From contig JAHEWK010000013.1 in NCBI GenBank assembly GCA_020740775.1, forward strand, positions 2,108,001 through 2,172,000: 64,000 nucleotides of DNA. Reading direction: 5' to 3'. Positions 1 to 11,170 of the stretch are shown here, piece after piece. This stretch comes from Ilyonectria destructans. Lineage: Eukaryota > Ascomycota > Sordariomycetes > Hypocreales > Nectriaceae. Positions within the stretch are counted from its first letter, which is position 1, and each line of letters begins with the position of its first letter. The position numbers and the translations under genes were made by a program. The notes below the pieces were generated by a model. The model was not told the DNA's origin. It saw only the letters and a program-made list of their open reading frames with translations, and made no database searches.

Positions 1-1827
1 CGGCTTCTCATGTTGAGTATCGCCGGTTATCCATCTCCCTTGCCATCAACCTTCTTTAACTTTCCGAATTTAATCGGAGTGGTTTATCTTGACATCTCTG
101 GCATACCTGGATCCATCTGGCCGATGATCCAACCACATATTCTGCCGGACTTACGCATTCTCAAGATTCGCAATCGTGAGGTCGACGATGTGGCGTTCAA
201 CGCTCTAGCCCTTTGTTTCGGAATTCGGCTCTGGAGCTTGGACATTAGTGAAAACCGACTAACGGACGCCATCATTGCAACGCTGACTACAAAATGCTTC
301 CGCGCGAGCAACCTTCGGTCCGAAGCTTACTTTCGAGTTGAGGGAAAGCTTGTAACGGCCCGAGGGGGAACCCCTGACTACGGAACATTCATCTTTGTAG
401 AGGAATCGGAGTGGAGCGGTTCATTTTCCCACCCAGAACGCTATCTCGCCGATGCCCCAATGTACATGGCTGACCCAGAATCGGGACCACAGGAGTACCA
501 ATTTTTCCGGTCCGATGGGCAGGGTCGAATTAACCCCGACTCTGCTGATGACGTGCACCGAGCATTTTCCGATCAGGATCGCCATTTGTCCGTGGAGAAC
601 TATCGCGACTGCCTGGGTCTGACCCACTTGAATTTGTCCAACAACAAGATCTCGGCCTTTGGGATTGAGAAGCTGCTCAGAAATTCCAACGGTCACTTGG
701 AGGAACTAACCAGCAATTCCATGCCACTGGTAGTTCCCCCAAAGACCCAATCGCGGATATGGCCCAAATCAGTCATGTTGTATGGGATACTGAACGCAGC
801 TCATGTCCTACGTCCTCTCTTCTCGTCTAATCTCCGTACCCTGAGGCTGCACCACTCTGTTGTTACTCAGATCCCCACACTGGAAATGGAAGGGCTGTCG
901 AAATTGAGTCGGTTGTATATCGCCGAGACCTCGATCCTATCCCGCTCGGAGCAAGCATACGCCCAGTCCTTTGTTCCAGACATGAACCCGCGATTGACGT
1001 CGTTAACCCTCACGAGTATCCCGCGACGCTCATCAGGCCCACTGATCGCCAAGCTGGTTCGTTTTCTCAAACTGCTATCGATTCAAGAGCGGTTGATTCA
1101 CGATGCGAACATGATATCATCATCATGGCGTGGGTCTGGTACATTAAAAGGTCTCAGACATCTTCGGCTTGAGTTTGAGTCAGATGCTAAGGAAGAGAGC
1201 ATCGATATGTCAGAACATCTTGATGCGGAAGAGTTGATGAACACTGGGGATCAAGGATTTAGTTTCTTTAATGACGAACGTGCGACACGGCGACCAACAT
1301 TGACTTCGCAGTTGTCTGGTCTGGGAGGTGTTACAAATTCAAGTGGGGCTACCCATGAGAGCCGCGACGATGAGTCGGACCGAGTGGACGGCGATTTCTT
1401 GACCCACAATGGAGAATGGAATGGGAAGGCCTTTTCAGTGCCGGTATGGATCGGGACCAAGGCGCCGAGCGGTAACCCCGTCATCAATGAATATCGGAGG
1501 TTGGTACTGAAGCACAATCTCCGAGACGGAGTTGGTCCGGCGACAACAAGCCAAGTGATTGCGGGTGCACCTGACAAATCATATATCTTCCACACGGCGT
1601 GGTGTATGGCGATAATGCCCGATAACCTTGAAGCACCCCCGTGGGATAATCTTATGGCCATGAAGGACGTTTTAGAGGAGCTGAAACAGTTTCGGTTGAG
1701 GGGAAGAGTCAAACACATGGATCTCAAGAAACAAACCACCGGAGGAACAAAAGTCCCTCCAGGTGAACCTCACTTTTTCTGGATGGGAAAGTTGGAAGTT
1801 TCAAAAGAGGAGCCGATGCCTCGATGA
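1..1827 (+). CDS. Leucine-rich-repeat protein, 5'-partial
   Basis: The frame is open from the first base; the first visible Met codon is at base 10, so the true start may lie upstream. The 605 visible residues contain irregular leucine-rich repeats: 'VVYLDISGIPGSIW', 'LRILKIRNREVDD' and 'LWSLDISENRLTD' near the N-terminus, then 'LTHLNLSNNKISAFGIEKL', 'LRTLRLHHSVVTQI', 'LSRLYIAETSIL' and 'LTSLTLTSIPRRS' in the middle. These fit an LRR solenoid broken by a non-repeat insert at about residues 100-200. The last third is acidic, then basic, without a recognisable domain. No signal peptide or membrane segment is seen. Fungal proteins of this kind are usually annotated only as LRR-domain proteins, and the ligand is unknown. 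The gene converges on the GH12 relic. Confidence 0.72.
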   Translation, partial: RLLMLSIAGYPSPLPSTFFNFPNLIGVVYLDISGIPGSIWPMIQPHILPDLRILKIRNREVDDVAFNALALCFGIRLWSLDISENRLTDAIIATLTTKCFRASNLRSEAYFRVEGKLVTARGGTPDYGTFIFVEESEWSGSFSHPERYLADAPMYMADPESGPQEYQFFRSDGQGRINPDSADDVHRAFSDQDRHLSVENYRDCLGLTHLNLSNNKISAFGIEKLLRNSNGHLEELTSNSMPLVVPPKTQSRIWPKSVMLYGILNAAHVLRPLFSSNLRTLRLHHSVVTQIPTLEMEGLSKLSRLYIAETSILSRSEQAYAQSFVPDMNPRLTSLTLTSIPRRSSGPLIAKLVRFLKLLSIQERLIHDANMISSSWRGSGTLKGLRHLRLEFESDAKEESIDMSEHLDAEELMNTGDQGFSFFNDERATRRPTLTSQLSGLGGVTNSSGATHESRDDESDRVDGDFLTHNGEWNGKAFSVPVWIGTKAPSGNPVINEYRRLVLKHNLRDGVGPATTSQVIAGAPDKSYIFHTAWCMAIMPDNLEAPPWDNLMAMKDVLEELKQFRLRGRVKHMDLKKQTTGGTKVPPGEPHFFWMGKLEVSKEEPMPR

Positions 1828-1979
1828 AAGCCACCGAAGGATTGGGGATGAACTAAACGATATGGCTTGTCGGTCAAAGCCGGTATGTAAATACATGGAT
1901 ATATTGTGTGTATATACTAAACGATACCCAGAGACCCACAACCACGGCTGATATGCTCTAGTACTCAACCCAGGCAGAG

Positions 1980-2772
1980 TAGTAGTGGCCGCGAATACCG
2001 TGTTGTTGCCTGTGAAGGGCCCGGTGCCGGCACCGATACTCTGGATTCTCTGGCTCTTGCTGACGCCTTGGTTGCCGGTGAGATAATCGACAAAGTCTAT
2101 GAGGTCACCACAAAAGCTGTTGGTTGTCTCGGTGGCCACGAAGCTGAAGACTGTCATCCGAGAGTTTGTGCCCTGGTAGACATCCCACGAGTCGTCGGCT
2201 AGCGTGACGGTGGCGATGGAGCTGCCGGTCGCAGAGATGGGGCCTGCGCCGCCAAGCGCGTCGAGCCAGATGACGAATCCGTACTCATAGTCGCCGCAAT
2301 CGGTGGAAGACGTGAAGAGATCGTATGCGACGTTGGCGACGATGTCATCGCCAGGGTAACTGCGGGCATGGTTAGGATTGCGATGCCCTCCTCGTCCTTT
2401 TTGTTCCAGGGCTAATGACTTATGTCCAGTTCCACTGCGACGGGATGTTGCTGATGGCCGACAGCTCGCCAGTCTCAATCTCGACAATTGCCTTGGGTAC
2501 GACTTTACGTGGCCATCGCCGCCGCTCCAGGTCCAGTCAACAGACCACGCAACATAACCATCACTAGTCAAGCCGCTGTTGGCCGTGCATTGCTCGCCCA
2601 AGTCGGCGTTGGCTTAGCCCTACAAGTCGTTATGGATGATGTATCCGCTCGTCGCCTCCAAGTCCCGCTGCTCGCAGTAGGAGCTGCGCTTGGCGAGCGT
2701 CTTGGTGGCCGGGCGGAATGGAGTGGCAGCGGCTAGGCCAGCTAGAGCTACGACGATGACGAACTTCATCAT
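1980..2772 (-). pseudogene. Decayed glycoside hydrolase family 12 endoglucanase (secreted)
   Basis: A signal peptide (MMKFVIVVALAGLAAA) at 2772 is followed by the GH12 N-terminal pattern 'YCEQRDLEATSGYIIHND'. Two in-frame stops follow, TAG at 2620-2622 and TAA at 2614-2616, where the family has a conserved Trp and a polar residue. 'WTWSGGDGHVKSY' is GH12-typical. Near 2494 a one-base shift moves the frame to 'ELSAISNIPSQWNWT'. An intron with a good branch site (CCTAAC) and acceptor (GCAG) at 2360-2423 has donor ATAAGT instead of GTAAGT. Downstream 'DIVANVAYDLFTSS' and 'WLDALGGAGPIS' are clear. The acid/base motif, usually GTEPF, reads GTGPF, and the nucleophile motif reads YGFVIWL where YE(L/I)MIWL is expected. 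Intact members cut beta-1,4-glucan or xyloglucan outside the cell; this copy cannot make a normal enzyme as written. Confidence 0.85.
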
Positions 2773-5700
2773 GGGCAAGAAGTTGGTTGCTGATTCGGAT
2801 ACAAAAGCGACAGTGAGTTCAGTGTCACGAATCTCGATGATGTAGTTTATGTTAATACGGCGATAGAAACGAATGAGGAAATACGGAGGAGAAGGAATAA
2901 CGACTTTTACTACACTGTGGGCACTTTGTCGAAGCTTCTATCGCCTCATGCAGATCTACAGCATATGGACATCCTATCATTCCCTGGCTCAGATGACGTT
3001 GAGATATGATTTAACTACCATGAAGAATGGACCCGTTCCCTCGAACGACTGTGGCGATTTTGCTCCATTCGGAGGTGTGAATGGCTGGGATCGGCGGCAG
3101 GAGTACCCCGCCTGCGGGGGACCCTGGTTATCGATTGAGGGACACAGCCCGACAGGGTATAAGGCGATCCCTCTACTATACCCATGATGGGTAGGAGGTC
3201 CGGTATTCTGCCACGATGGGCATTTGTTTCTGGTGTTTTGCGCGGGTCAGTTTGGCGTTGACGACGGGCAGTGTTGGGCTGAGGTGACAGCCCTGGGCGT
3301 CCCGACGATCGTTGCGGTTGTGGGCAGTTGGAGAGACCATCACATGATGGAGACCTGCTCGGCTAGACGAACAGTGGCCGTTCTCGAGGCGATGAACCAA
3401 GACCTAGGAGCCTTGGCCTCCCTTGACCATGACGGCTTGGGACAACCCCCACTTCCCATTGCCCAACGAAGGACTCGGGTGGCATCATCCGACCGGCTCA
3501 GCTCATCTGTCGGAAGAGAAGTCAAGACTACGGCCGGCCGGCCAGCTCACCCGTGTTGACTCGGACTACTGTATCCTCTACATGGGATGAGGTTCGAGCC
3601 CACGCGGAGGAATGCAGGAACCTGGAAACCACGCTTTTGCCATGGACTATTGACGACGCTACGGCAGCGATGTTGCACCATGCAGGCAACTTCTCGTGCC
3701 GCGAACTTGGTCTGGCCACGCGTTTGTCGCACACCGCGCGATTCCCTCGTGGGGTTCTGCACGCCCTGTTGACTCTGTCACTTGGATATTCGGGGAGGTT
3801 TGGGTATCATGGGTGTATGCTGCGACGAACCTAGCGGGGAGTCGGGTCCTTTGGCCGATGGTCTTCCAGGCGAGCGAAACAGTATATTCCGCGTGGGAGT
3901 AGAGATATCCCGGGTCTCGACAGCTGCAAGATCCGATAGTGTCGCGTGTCTTGCAGCGGCAAGACCGATACACGCCCTTCGTTGCCTGCGCCAGCCCAGC
4001 TTCTAGGTCCCCGACTGTTGGAGTATGCATAGGAAAACCTGCATGGCTGGTTAGCGCTGGGCGTGTGCAGACCGAAGCCTTTGGGGGATAGCTTCAGAGC
4101 CGAGATGCCACACAGTTCCAGACATATGGATTCGTGGGAACTGGGGTCCAATTAGGAAAAAAACCTTCTTGTAGCTGTGTCCCGATATTCCTGTCTCGTT
4201 GACGACAGGACAGGTTTGGCAACTAGACCCGAAAGCCTGGTCTAGACTTGGACGGCGCTCTGGCAATCTCCGGGCATTGGAGTCGGGGAGCCGGACACTT
4301 ACACAATAACGACCTGTCAACTGGGGCTTTTCTCCATATGCGAGATTCAGCCAACGGGGTTGGAGCCTCGGGTCGCCTCGCTGCGCTAGCGCCAGAACTT
4401 CAGCGTCGCAGGGATTTCCGTGCATTCGTCAGGACGGCCAACTCTCCGCGGAGGCAGGGGCCGCGTTATCGGAAAACCGGGAGGATGGGCCCAGAAGAAG
4501 CCAAAGAGAGCCACAAACAGAGGCACAGACACTAACCAGACGCCAACATCAACGCCAAGTCTATCAGGTCCCATCAAGTCCCGTCTGGGTGAGGATGGAG
4601 ACAGCCGTGTCCAGGGGTCTCAGTTCAGGTTAGCCCCGTCAACTGAACCGACGTGCGTTGCTTTATCCCCTTGGCACGGCTGGGCGGTGGCGGCGAAGCT
4701 ATTCACGCCGCCTTCAACAGCATCAGGACCTGCGTCTGCGGCGGAGTGCGCGGAGCGGATACTGCATCGAAGTGCCTGGACCGTGCTGCGGCGCATGGCC
4801 CAGACCCAAGACATCTAGATCCAAGCCCGCCCCGCGTAAACTGTCAGATCTCATTGTGCCTCCGCGCCTCGATTCAGTCGGCAAGACAGCCGAGCTGACG
4901 GGCTGGCGTATATACATACTGCACACGGTTTGCGCACTGCTCCACCGCGCGAGCATTCCAGACTCCAGGCCGTCTTGGCTGCAGCTCGGCCACGCAGGGT
5001 AACCAGCCAAATCACAAAAAGCAACTCTCTCCAACTCGACACGTGTGCAGCTGCAGACGAGACGAGGAAACACGGCTTGCGAAGTCGGCCTTCGGCGAAC
5101 TGACCTCACTGCACGAGCCGATGTCTCTGGGTGAGCATGTTTTCCGGGCTGCGTGAGACCTCCTAACCTCCGTACGATGTCTCCTGTTCCTGGAATGCGA
5201 GGGAGGAATCCTAGTCCGTCGCCGGTTTGTTCGTGCTACATTAGCTTTGGCGCGAGCAAACTCCGCTGGGAGGAGGTAGGAATGGAGACATCACGGCGGG
5301 TCTGGGAAAGGGGCGGAACGGGGTTCATGAGAGCAATGTTTCTACGCGTTGGGCAGTATTGATCCGAGAGGAGGCGTTCGTCCGTATCCCCCCGCTAAAG
5401 CTGGCACTATTCAGAGCATGGATGCCGTGATCTCATGTAAGGAGCTGAAGAGGCAACAACTCATGCAGCACGGCTCGTCAATTCCATCGCAGGACACCGG
5501 CTCTAGGCTGGGAAACTTGCCAAAAGACTGTCCAAGATTGAGCATGTCTTCTAAACCCTGGGGAAAATGTTTAGCCTCCGTTCGTCATTCTGTCGCAGAA
5601 CTCGATTCTAGATTCAGGAAACATGATGAATTGCCGTAGTAAAACGGATGCCCCTGCCTGAACCTGGATAAGAAACGCAAGCTCTTATCGCTATTCTAGT

Positions 5701-5787
5701 GTTGAACATTCCCTAACAAACCTAGGGAAGTCAACGCGCCGATACTGCCACCTCTCAAATCGACTTCATCGCGCAATGCAACCTTCA
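2773..5787. other. Gene-free stretch between two pseudogenes
   Basis: Many short overlapping frames on both strands, none with recognisable domains, splice structure or codon pattern. The first ~100 bases are the 5' flank of the GH12 relic. I see no tRNA, repeat array or transposon in it. Confidence 0.45.
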
Positions 5788-6970
5788 CTAGGTGGGGTGC
5801 TGATATTCCACTTCCTTAGTCCGGATCATGCGTGTCGGTTTACCGTCCGCAGTATCGATCAGAATGCAATCTCCAATGACAGGCTTATCAGGGCGACAAA
5901 GTCGTTCCCATTCTGACGACCAATTCATGATCCACCGCTTGTAGCCTTCTCGTGTTGGGACATCGACCGCCGTCACTTTAGGTGATTCTATGCGATCGAC
6001 TTATACACTCGAAGGTTGTGAAGGAGCCGTCGACCAGGCATATCTTTTTGGACCCAGATTAATTGCAAACCAAGACCATCAAATCTGCTGAGGGAGTCAG
6101 ATGGATAATCTTCCGAGCACCGAGATCCTGGCCATGGCGTCGCTGTCACGAAATACGACTGAAATTTGATGCTGCAGCTCCCAACTGCGCTAGGAACAAT
6201 CGTGAGATCAACTGCTCTACGGTCTAGCCTGATAACCTCGCTGATTAGCTCCTCTAGAGAGCGCCCCAAATCAGAGTAGTCCGGTCGTTGTTGATTGCAC
6301 ATTTTCAGTTGGGAGGCAACTAGTTGGATATGAGTTTGGCAGGGATCGGGTCATTGTGTGAGCGGCGGGCAAACGAGGATCGCGACCTCCGCAACCTCTT
6401 TGACATTTGCGATATTGATGCATCGTTTTATATCTTGGAGGACATTTATCGATCCAGGCATCCAGGCTCCGAATACGCTCTCGTTGAGTGGCTCAGTGGG
6501 AAGAATATCAACGGGGCGCAATCCCACCACGGCCAACTCTGTAAGTGAGGCCATTTGACCTATGGGTCGGAGGCCAAGGTCTTCGTACATGACAGCCAGT
6601 GACTTGACACCGCTCAAGTCCAGGTCTTTGAAGTCTGCACAGAAGAAGTCTTGGCCCAAACAGGAAACGTAGACTTTGTCAATATCGGGATTGACAAAAA
6701 CGGGTGTAGTTGCGGTGTCTTTGTTGACATTCACGTATGCCTTTCGAGCGACTGATCGAGACTCCGAGCATACGTACAAGAGCGCAGGGATGGCGTCAAT
6801 GACTTCCACTGTGTCTGGCCTTCTTCAAAAAGATGTGCTGGTAGGAAGGTGACGACTCTGGGGTAGTCCATAGCCATCTTCCACATTTCGGTTCGAATCT
6901 CGAGGGGGAGGCATGGGAAGTTAGGGAAGCCGGTTTCCCCAGCACATTCGATCTCGGTAACGGTCGCCAT
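5788..6970 (-). pseudogene. 2EXR-domain protein gene, apparently broken
   Basis: The start 'MATVTEIECAGETGFPNF' at 6970 leads into 'FPCLPLEIRTEMWKMAM', the signature of the fungal 2EXR (F-box-like) domain. After 'PAHLFEEG', near 6826, the next family-like segment 'IPALLYVCSESRSVARKAY' lies in another frame, one base shifted, and no plausible intron joins them. That frame runs to an in-frame TGA at about 6346-6348, directly followed in the same frame by 'QLVASQLKMCNQQRPDYSD' and about 100 more open codons. Around 5990 a further one-base shift is needed to reach 'VTAVDVPTREGYKRWIMNW', which ends at 5788. So three lesions separate four parts of one recognisable protein. The role of 2EXR proteins is unknown. 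Either the gene has decayed or the assembly has small indels here. Confidence 0.6.
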
Positions 6971-9386
6971 GGTATAGAGATCTATTAATACCTGTGGTCG
7001 AATGATCATATCCTTGTTAGTCAGTTCCTAATTGTCTGTCTAGTCGGGCTTACGCTGCGTTCTCAATGGCACAAACAACACCCCTCACCGAGACGTGCGT
7101 GTTTAGATACGAGAAACTAGAGGAGTTACGCCTGTCGTGTGCCCAATTCTCACTGGCCACGCGAAATTCGGGATGGACGGTTCGTTGAGGGATACAGACT
7201 CAACTCTGCTGGATACGGGACGAATGAAAGGAAGAGAGACGAAAACGCGGCCCCGCCTGGCGAGAGTGCGATGTTGTGGATGAAGGAAGAGAAAGAAGGA
7301 AAGAGTGATGCAGGGAGGAGAATGGGGCAGTACTTAGGTACTCAGTAGTAGCGAGCTGTTGTGTCTGCCAGTGAATCACGGCGAGCCGCATTAGTTGGTG
7401 TATCTGTGAATCAGACAGACAGAAAAAAGGCATTGACTCGGTTTAGTATCATCAACGCTACCGACCAAATTCGATCAAAGAGCACAACTTCATCTTCAGT
7501 TGCTGATCTCGTTTGTCGTCAAGTTGCCGCCCGTCCCGAGTGACCCTGCACATTTGATCCCATTGTACCTTCCATAGCGACCCTGGATAACTTGTGTAGA
7601 AGTCAGGTCCAACCAACATAGTTACCTCGACTCTCGTTTGCAGTATTTTGCTGTTCTCAAGATGAGATACTCGTTTAAGCGTTACAAATATGCAATACCT
7701 TGTCTCTCATGCCGTCCATCACTCACACCCCTCGAGCCAAAGAATGGCGCTGCTGATGGCACACTGAACACTTTTCCAAGCTAAGCAAGGTGATTTTTTT
7801 AGTGATTAGTGTCGCTAGCAAGCATACTCCTACTTTTCTTGCATTTCTGGGTCGTGCCATCAATTGTATCTCGCCTTGGTGAGGCTTCCGTCTCTGGAAG
7901 CAGGGAACAGGCAACTCGGTATCCTGTTACCAAACGGGCTTCGTATTGGGATACCTTCTATTAGTGTATGCGAAATGATAAATCCAGGTTTAGAAGCTAC
8001 GGAGTCACAACATGTGATGACATCGTTCTCGAGGATTCAAAGGTACCACCAAACTGTCCACGGATTGCTGCAAATGGGGAGAAGTATGTACGCCAGAGGC
8101 AGCGTATTGGATTCCCTTGTTGACAAACCCGGAATTGAGAGCATCTTCCCCCGTCATCATAACATACATGTTGCTTTTATCACGCCATAATGTTGAGGCC
8201 AATGACAAATCTCTCGTCAGACAACTTGCAATCAGATGCTTAGATCAGGTAACACAAGAGAAACCTAATCGCCATCTTGCAGCAAAAACGCCTCCTTCTC
8301 AACGACCAACAGAAGCATCTACGCGGCGGCCCGCAGATGAGGTGAGCTTCTCCAACACGGTTCTGCGGGGAAATCCGGGCTACGCAGATTGGCGTCATTT
8401 CGCTTATATCGACGACAGCGATTAATTAATTACTTCTGGCATGATGTCAAAATGCTCATGATTAATTCTTTACATACGGATTTTAGCTATCAACTATGTC
8501 CCCTCGCCCCGCAACAGGCCACAAGGGACTCTGCAGATCCAGCTGCAGTTGCGGATCCGAGGCAGATCCGTGGCAGACGGGGATAGCCTGGGTTTGTTTC
8601 AATCGTTCCCCCGACCTCCGGCGGGTCCGTATAATCGTAATCGTGCGGGGAAATGGTCAGTTGTTGGTCTGTTATTAGCGCGCGCTGGCCAACTTGAGCC
8701 CACAGCAAAGTCCGGGGATGCGGAACTTGAAGATCTACTGCCTTGACGCAGAACACAGCCATCGCAAGGCGCAGCAGACAGCTTGGGTTGCCATCATCAT
8801 GTCGAGGCTGGCAGTGAGGTTTCTTCCAGGATATACTAGGGGGTGCTTCAGAGACAACATGAGTCGCTGCTGCTTCAGTATATGTGCTCTTCTAACACCC
8901 ATACATGCAGGCACAGATCTCATGGGCAGTTCAGGTGCATTACATCCAGCACGTGTTGGAAGCCAGGTTAATGCCTGTCTTGCAGGGCTCAACACTGTCA
9001 TATACCCCATGGTAAGCACATATATCGCTCAGCCCTGGATCCAACATGTCTCCAGCTCGAAGTCCAATGTCCGGAAGGCCCGGCTTGTGACCAAGGTGAC
9101 TCTGTGACTGAATATTTTCAAAAAATATGGCATCACAGACAGGGCATGGTCGACTCAAGAGTTCCCAGATATACACTTCAATTTTTTCTCCACATGTAAA
9201 TCCTACATTAGCCATCGACAACTGGCCGATAATCAAAAGAACCTCTTCCTCGCTCGTCGCGTTCGAGATTCTGACAAAAGCCACCAGACCCAACCGTTGA
9301 CTGGTACAACGCCTTCAACAACGCCCTAGAAACTACCCTGACGGTGGAACTACACTCGGGTCTCCTTTCTCCTGAACAATCTTTAC
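6971..9386. other. Stretch without a recognisable gene
   Basis: The first part is the 5' flank of the 2EXR relic and the last ~100 bases the 3' flank of the transporter gene. Frames of up to 137 codons exist on both strands (for example around 8000-8200 and 8940-9290), but none shows a domain, signal peptide or convincing splice sites. I cannot assign a function. Confidence 0.35.
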
Positions 9387-10513
9387 TTAATCCCGGCGAG
9401 ACTTGTCGCTCTTGCCCTTGATAACGCTCGAGAGGTCACCGACGGGGATCTGGACGGGGAAGTCGACGATGGCAAGCATGATGGCAATCAGGATGTACCA
9501 GCCAGAAAGGCAGCAAACAAATCCACAAGCACCTCCACCCTATTTCAGAAGGTTAGACACGTTCCTGAATTGTCTTGGCGAGACGAGACTTACAATGATG
9601 AGCTTGTTGGCCAGGTCGGCGTTGCCAACGTTGTCCCGAGCGAGAGCCCAGAAACCAGCAGTCAACATGTAAAAGCAGATCTGCAAGCTGAAGAAGATGA
9701 TGACGAAGGCGACGTTGGTTCGGAGCGAGCAGACGAAGAAGATGGTGGTTAGAACACCCATGAAGAGGAGCCAGAAACCTAGACGCGGTTAGCATTAAAG
9801 TTCGACTTAGTATGTCGGGTTTTTCTTGTCCTGGACTCACCAAAGCTAGCGTTGAAGCCCGTCGTCGACAAGCCCTCAGCGGCAGACTCGGCATCTGCAG
9901 GAGCGTATGAAGCGTAGGCGGCAAAGGAAGGGATGAGAGTGGCGCCGTAGGAGAACCAAAAGCCGCCGAAGGTGCAGAAGACGACGGCGGGGAAGCTGTT
10001 TCCGAGAACCCATTCGAGGATGCCACCAACAAGCATGAGAAGACCGCCCATGAAGACGTAGGCGCCGCTAAGGAGATGACGTTAGTATCGATCGCGTGGT
10101 TGTCGAGGTCAATGGGTGTGAGACATACTTGGAAGCGGCACCGCTACCACCCGCACCGCGCCATCCCATGAGGTCGCAGGACAGAGGAGTAAAGGCGAGG
10201 AGGAAACCAACGAGGGCACTATTGGACATGTGTCAGCCATCATGCAAAGTTGATTTTGGGTCGAGGTTCAGATCTGAGGGGCGGCGACGTACATGGGAGT
10301 TGGGTTACCAAAAGTCTTTCGCAGCTCTCCCTTGACCTCGTTCATGGGCGAGAGGTAGAGCTTCTCGAAGAGCTCCGGGCTCATGGACACGCTGGCGGCG
10401 GAGCGGAACTGCTTGAGGGCCTCCATGCGGTTGGACTCGGGGTCGTAGTTGCCGTTGCCGTTGCCAATGCCATTGTGCTTGGCATTGAGCTCAGAGTGCT
10501 CGGAGGTGGCCAT
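9387..10513 (-). CDS. Gpr1/Fun34/YaaH family transporter (acetate/ammonium type)
   Basis: Five exons (10293-10513, 10129-10218, 9841-10067, 9594-9778, 9387-9539) give 291 residues, normal for the family. The cytosolic N-terminus (about 65 residues, with a GN-rich run) is followed by 'FGNPTPIALVGFLL', the family's NPAPLGL-type motif at residues 70-76, then 'LSCDLMGWRGAG', 'ILEWVLGNSFPAVVFC' and 'GGFWFSYGATLIPSF' and three further hydrophobic segments, making six in all. Introns have clean donors (GTACGT, GTATGT, GTGAGT, GTAAGT) and branch sites such as TACTAACG. Relatives are yeast Ady2/Ato1 and Aspergillus AcpA, plasma-membrane proteins for acetate uptake or ammonium export, usually controlled by carbon source. 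Which substrate this one carries cannot be read from sequence. A TGACGTG direct repeat lies just upstream. Confidence 0.93.
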
Positions 10514-10564
10514 GGTGAAGGAGGCGAAGGAAGGTGACGAAGAGGCGACGTGGTATTCGCCAAG

Positions 10565-10593
10565 GGTTGACGTGTGGTTGACGTGTGGTTGAC
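10565..10593 (-). repeat. Three direct copies of an 11-bp unit carrying TGACGTG
   Basis: On the plus strand the unit GTTGACGTGTG occurs twice in tandem, followed by a third partial copy GTTGACGA. It lies about 50-80 bases upstream of the transporter start codon, in the promoter or 5' leader. TGACGT is a CRE/bZIP half-site core, so it may bind a bZIP regulator; that is inference. Confidence 0.6.
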
Positions 10594-10730
10594 GAGGAAG
10601 ATGGAAGGCAAGGAAGCAAGAGATGGAAAGATGAACCGGCTTTTGGCAACGGGATAGGGTATCTTTGGGTGCTTGTATGAGGAACCGGCCAATGCAAAAC
10701 CCAGCTCGAAACAAGATCCGGACGGGGCAG

Positions 10731-10740
10731 ACTTATATCA
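10731..10740 (-). promoter_or_regulatory. Possible TATA-like element of the transporter gene
   Basis: On the minus strand TGATATAAGT lies about 220 bases upstream of the start codon. The transcription start is not known, so this is tentative. Confidence 0.25.
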
Positions 10741-11130
10741 GGCCATCGTGAGCTCGAGGGCTTAGCTCGCCCATCACGGGAGTACGACGTCGGCGCCACC
10801 CTTTGCTCCGGCCCCATGCAGCGTTTTCCCTTCTGCTGACTCTCTCCCCAGTTGATGAGAAAAACTTCCCCAGACGCAGACGAGATCTCCACCACTAGGG
10901 CCAGGGGAGGAGAAGTCTGGGGGGGGGGATCGCCCCAGCGCCGGCTGTCCGTAGGGGGTCCGGGGGGCGTGCATTGGTGCGGAGCGTCCGTAACGAGTCA
11001 AGGCCAGTGTCTAGGATTCATCAAGGGCGCCAAGGGCCGAGGAGCGCGCGCTCGGCGTTAGATGGGATGGGATGGAGTAGAGTAGCAACTGAGCAAGGCA
11101 ATGCTCTGGATATTGGAAACGAGCAGCGGT

Positions 11131-11170
11131 CCACCACCAACACCACCACCAACACCACCAACACCACCAT
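11131..11170 (+). repeat. Simple repeat of CCACCA/ACACCA triplets
   Basis: A run of about 40 bases made almost only of CAC, CCA and AAC triplets. It lies in non-coding DNA. Confidence 0.8.

Noticed and set aside
3580..3620. GGTTCGAGCCC string like a tRNA T-loop
   Set aside because: The flanking bases do not form a T-stem, and no acceptor stem or anticodon arm could be drawn.
6885..6915. GGTTCGAATC string like a tRNA B-box
   Set aside because: It is part of the coding sequence for the 2EXR motif and lacks any cloverleaf.
1980..6970. Repeat-induced point mutation as the single cause of decay
   Set aside because: Stops and the splice change fit its direction, but one-base shifts and A-to-G changes do not, base composition is not AT-rich, and no duplicated partner is in the window.
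8940..9293. 117-codon minus-strand frame with several Cys
   Set aside because: No signal peptide, no LysM or other effector pattern, and no conserved motif.
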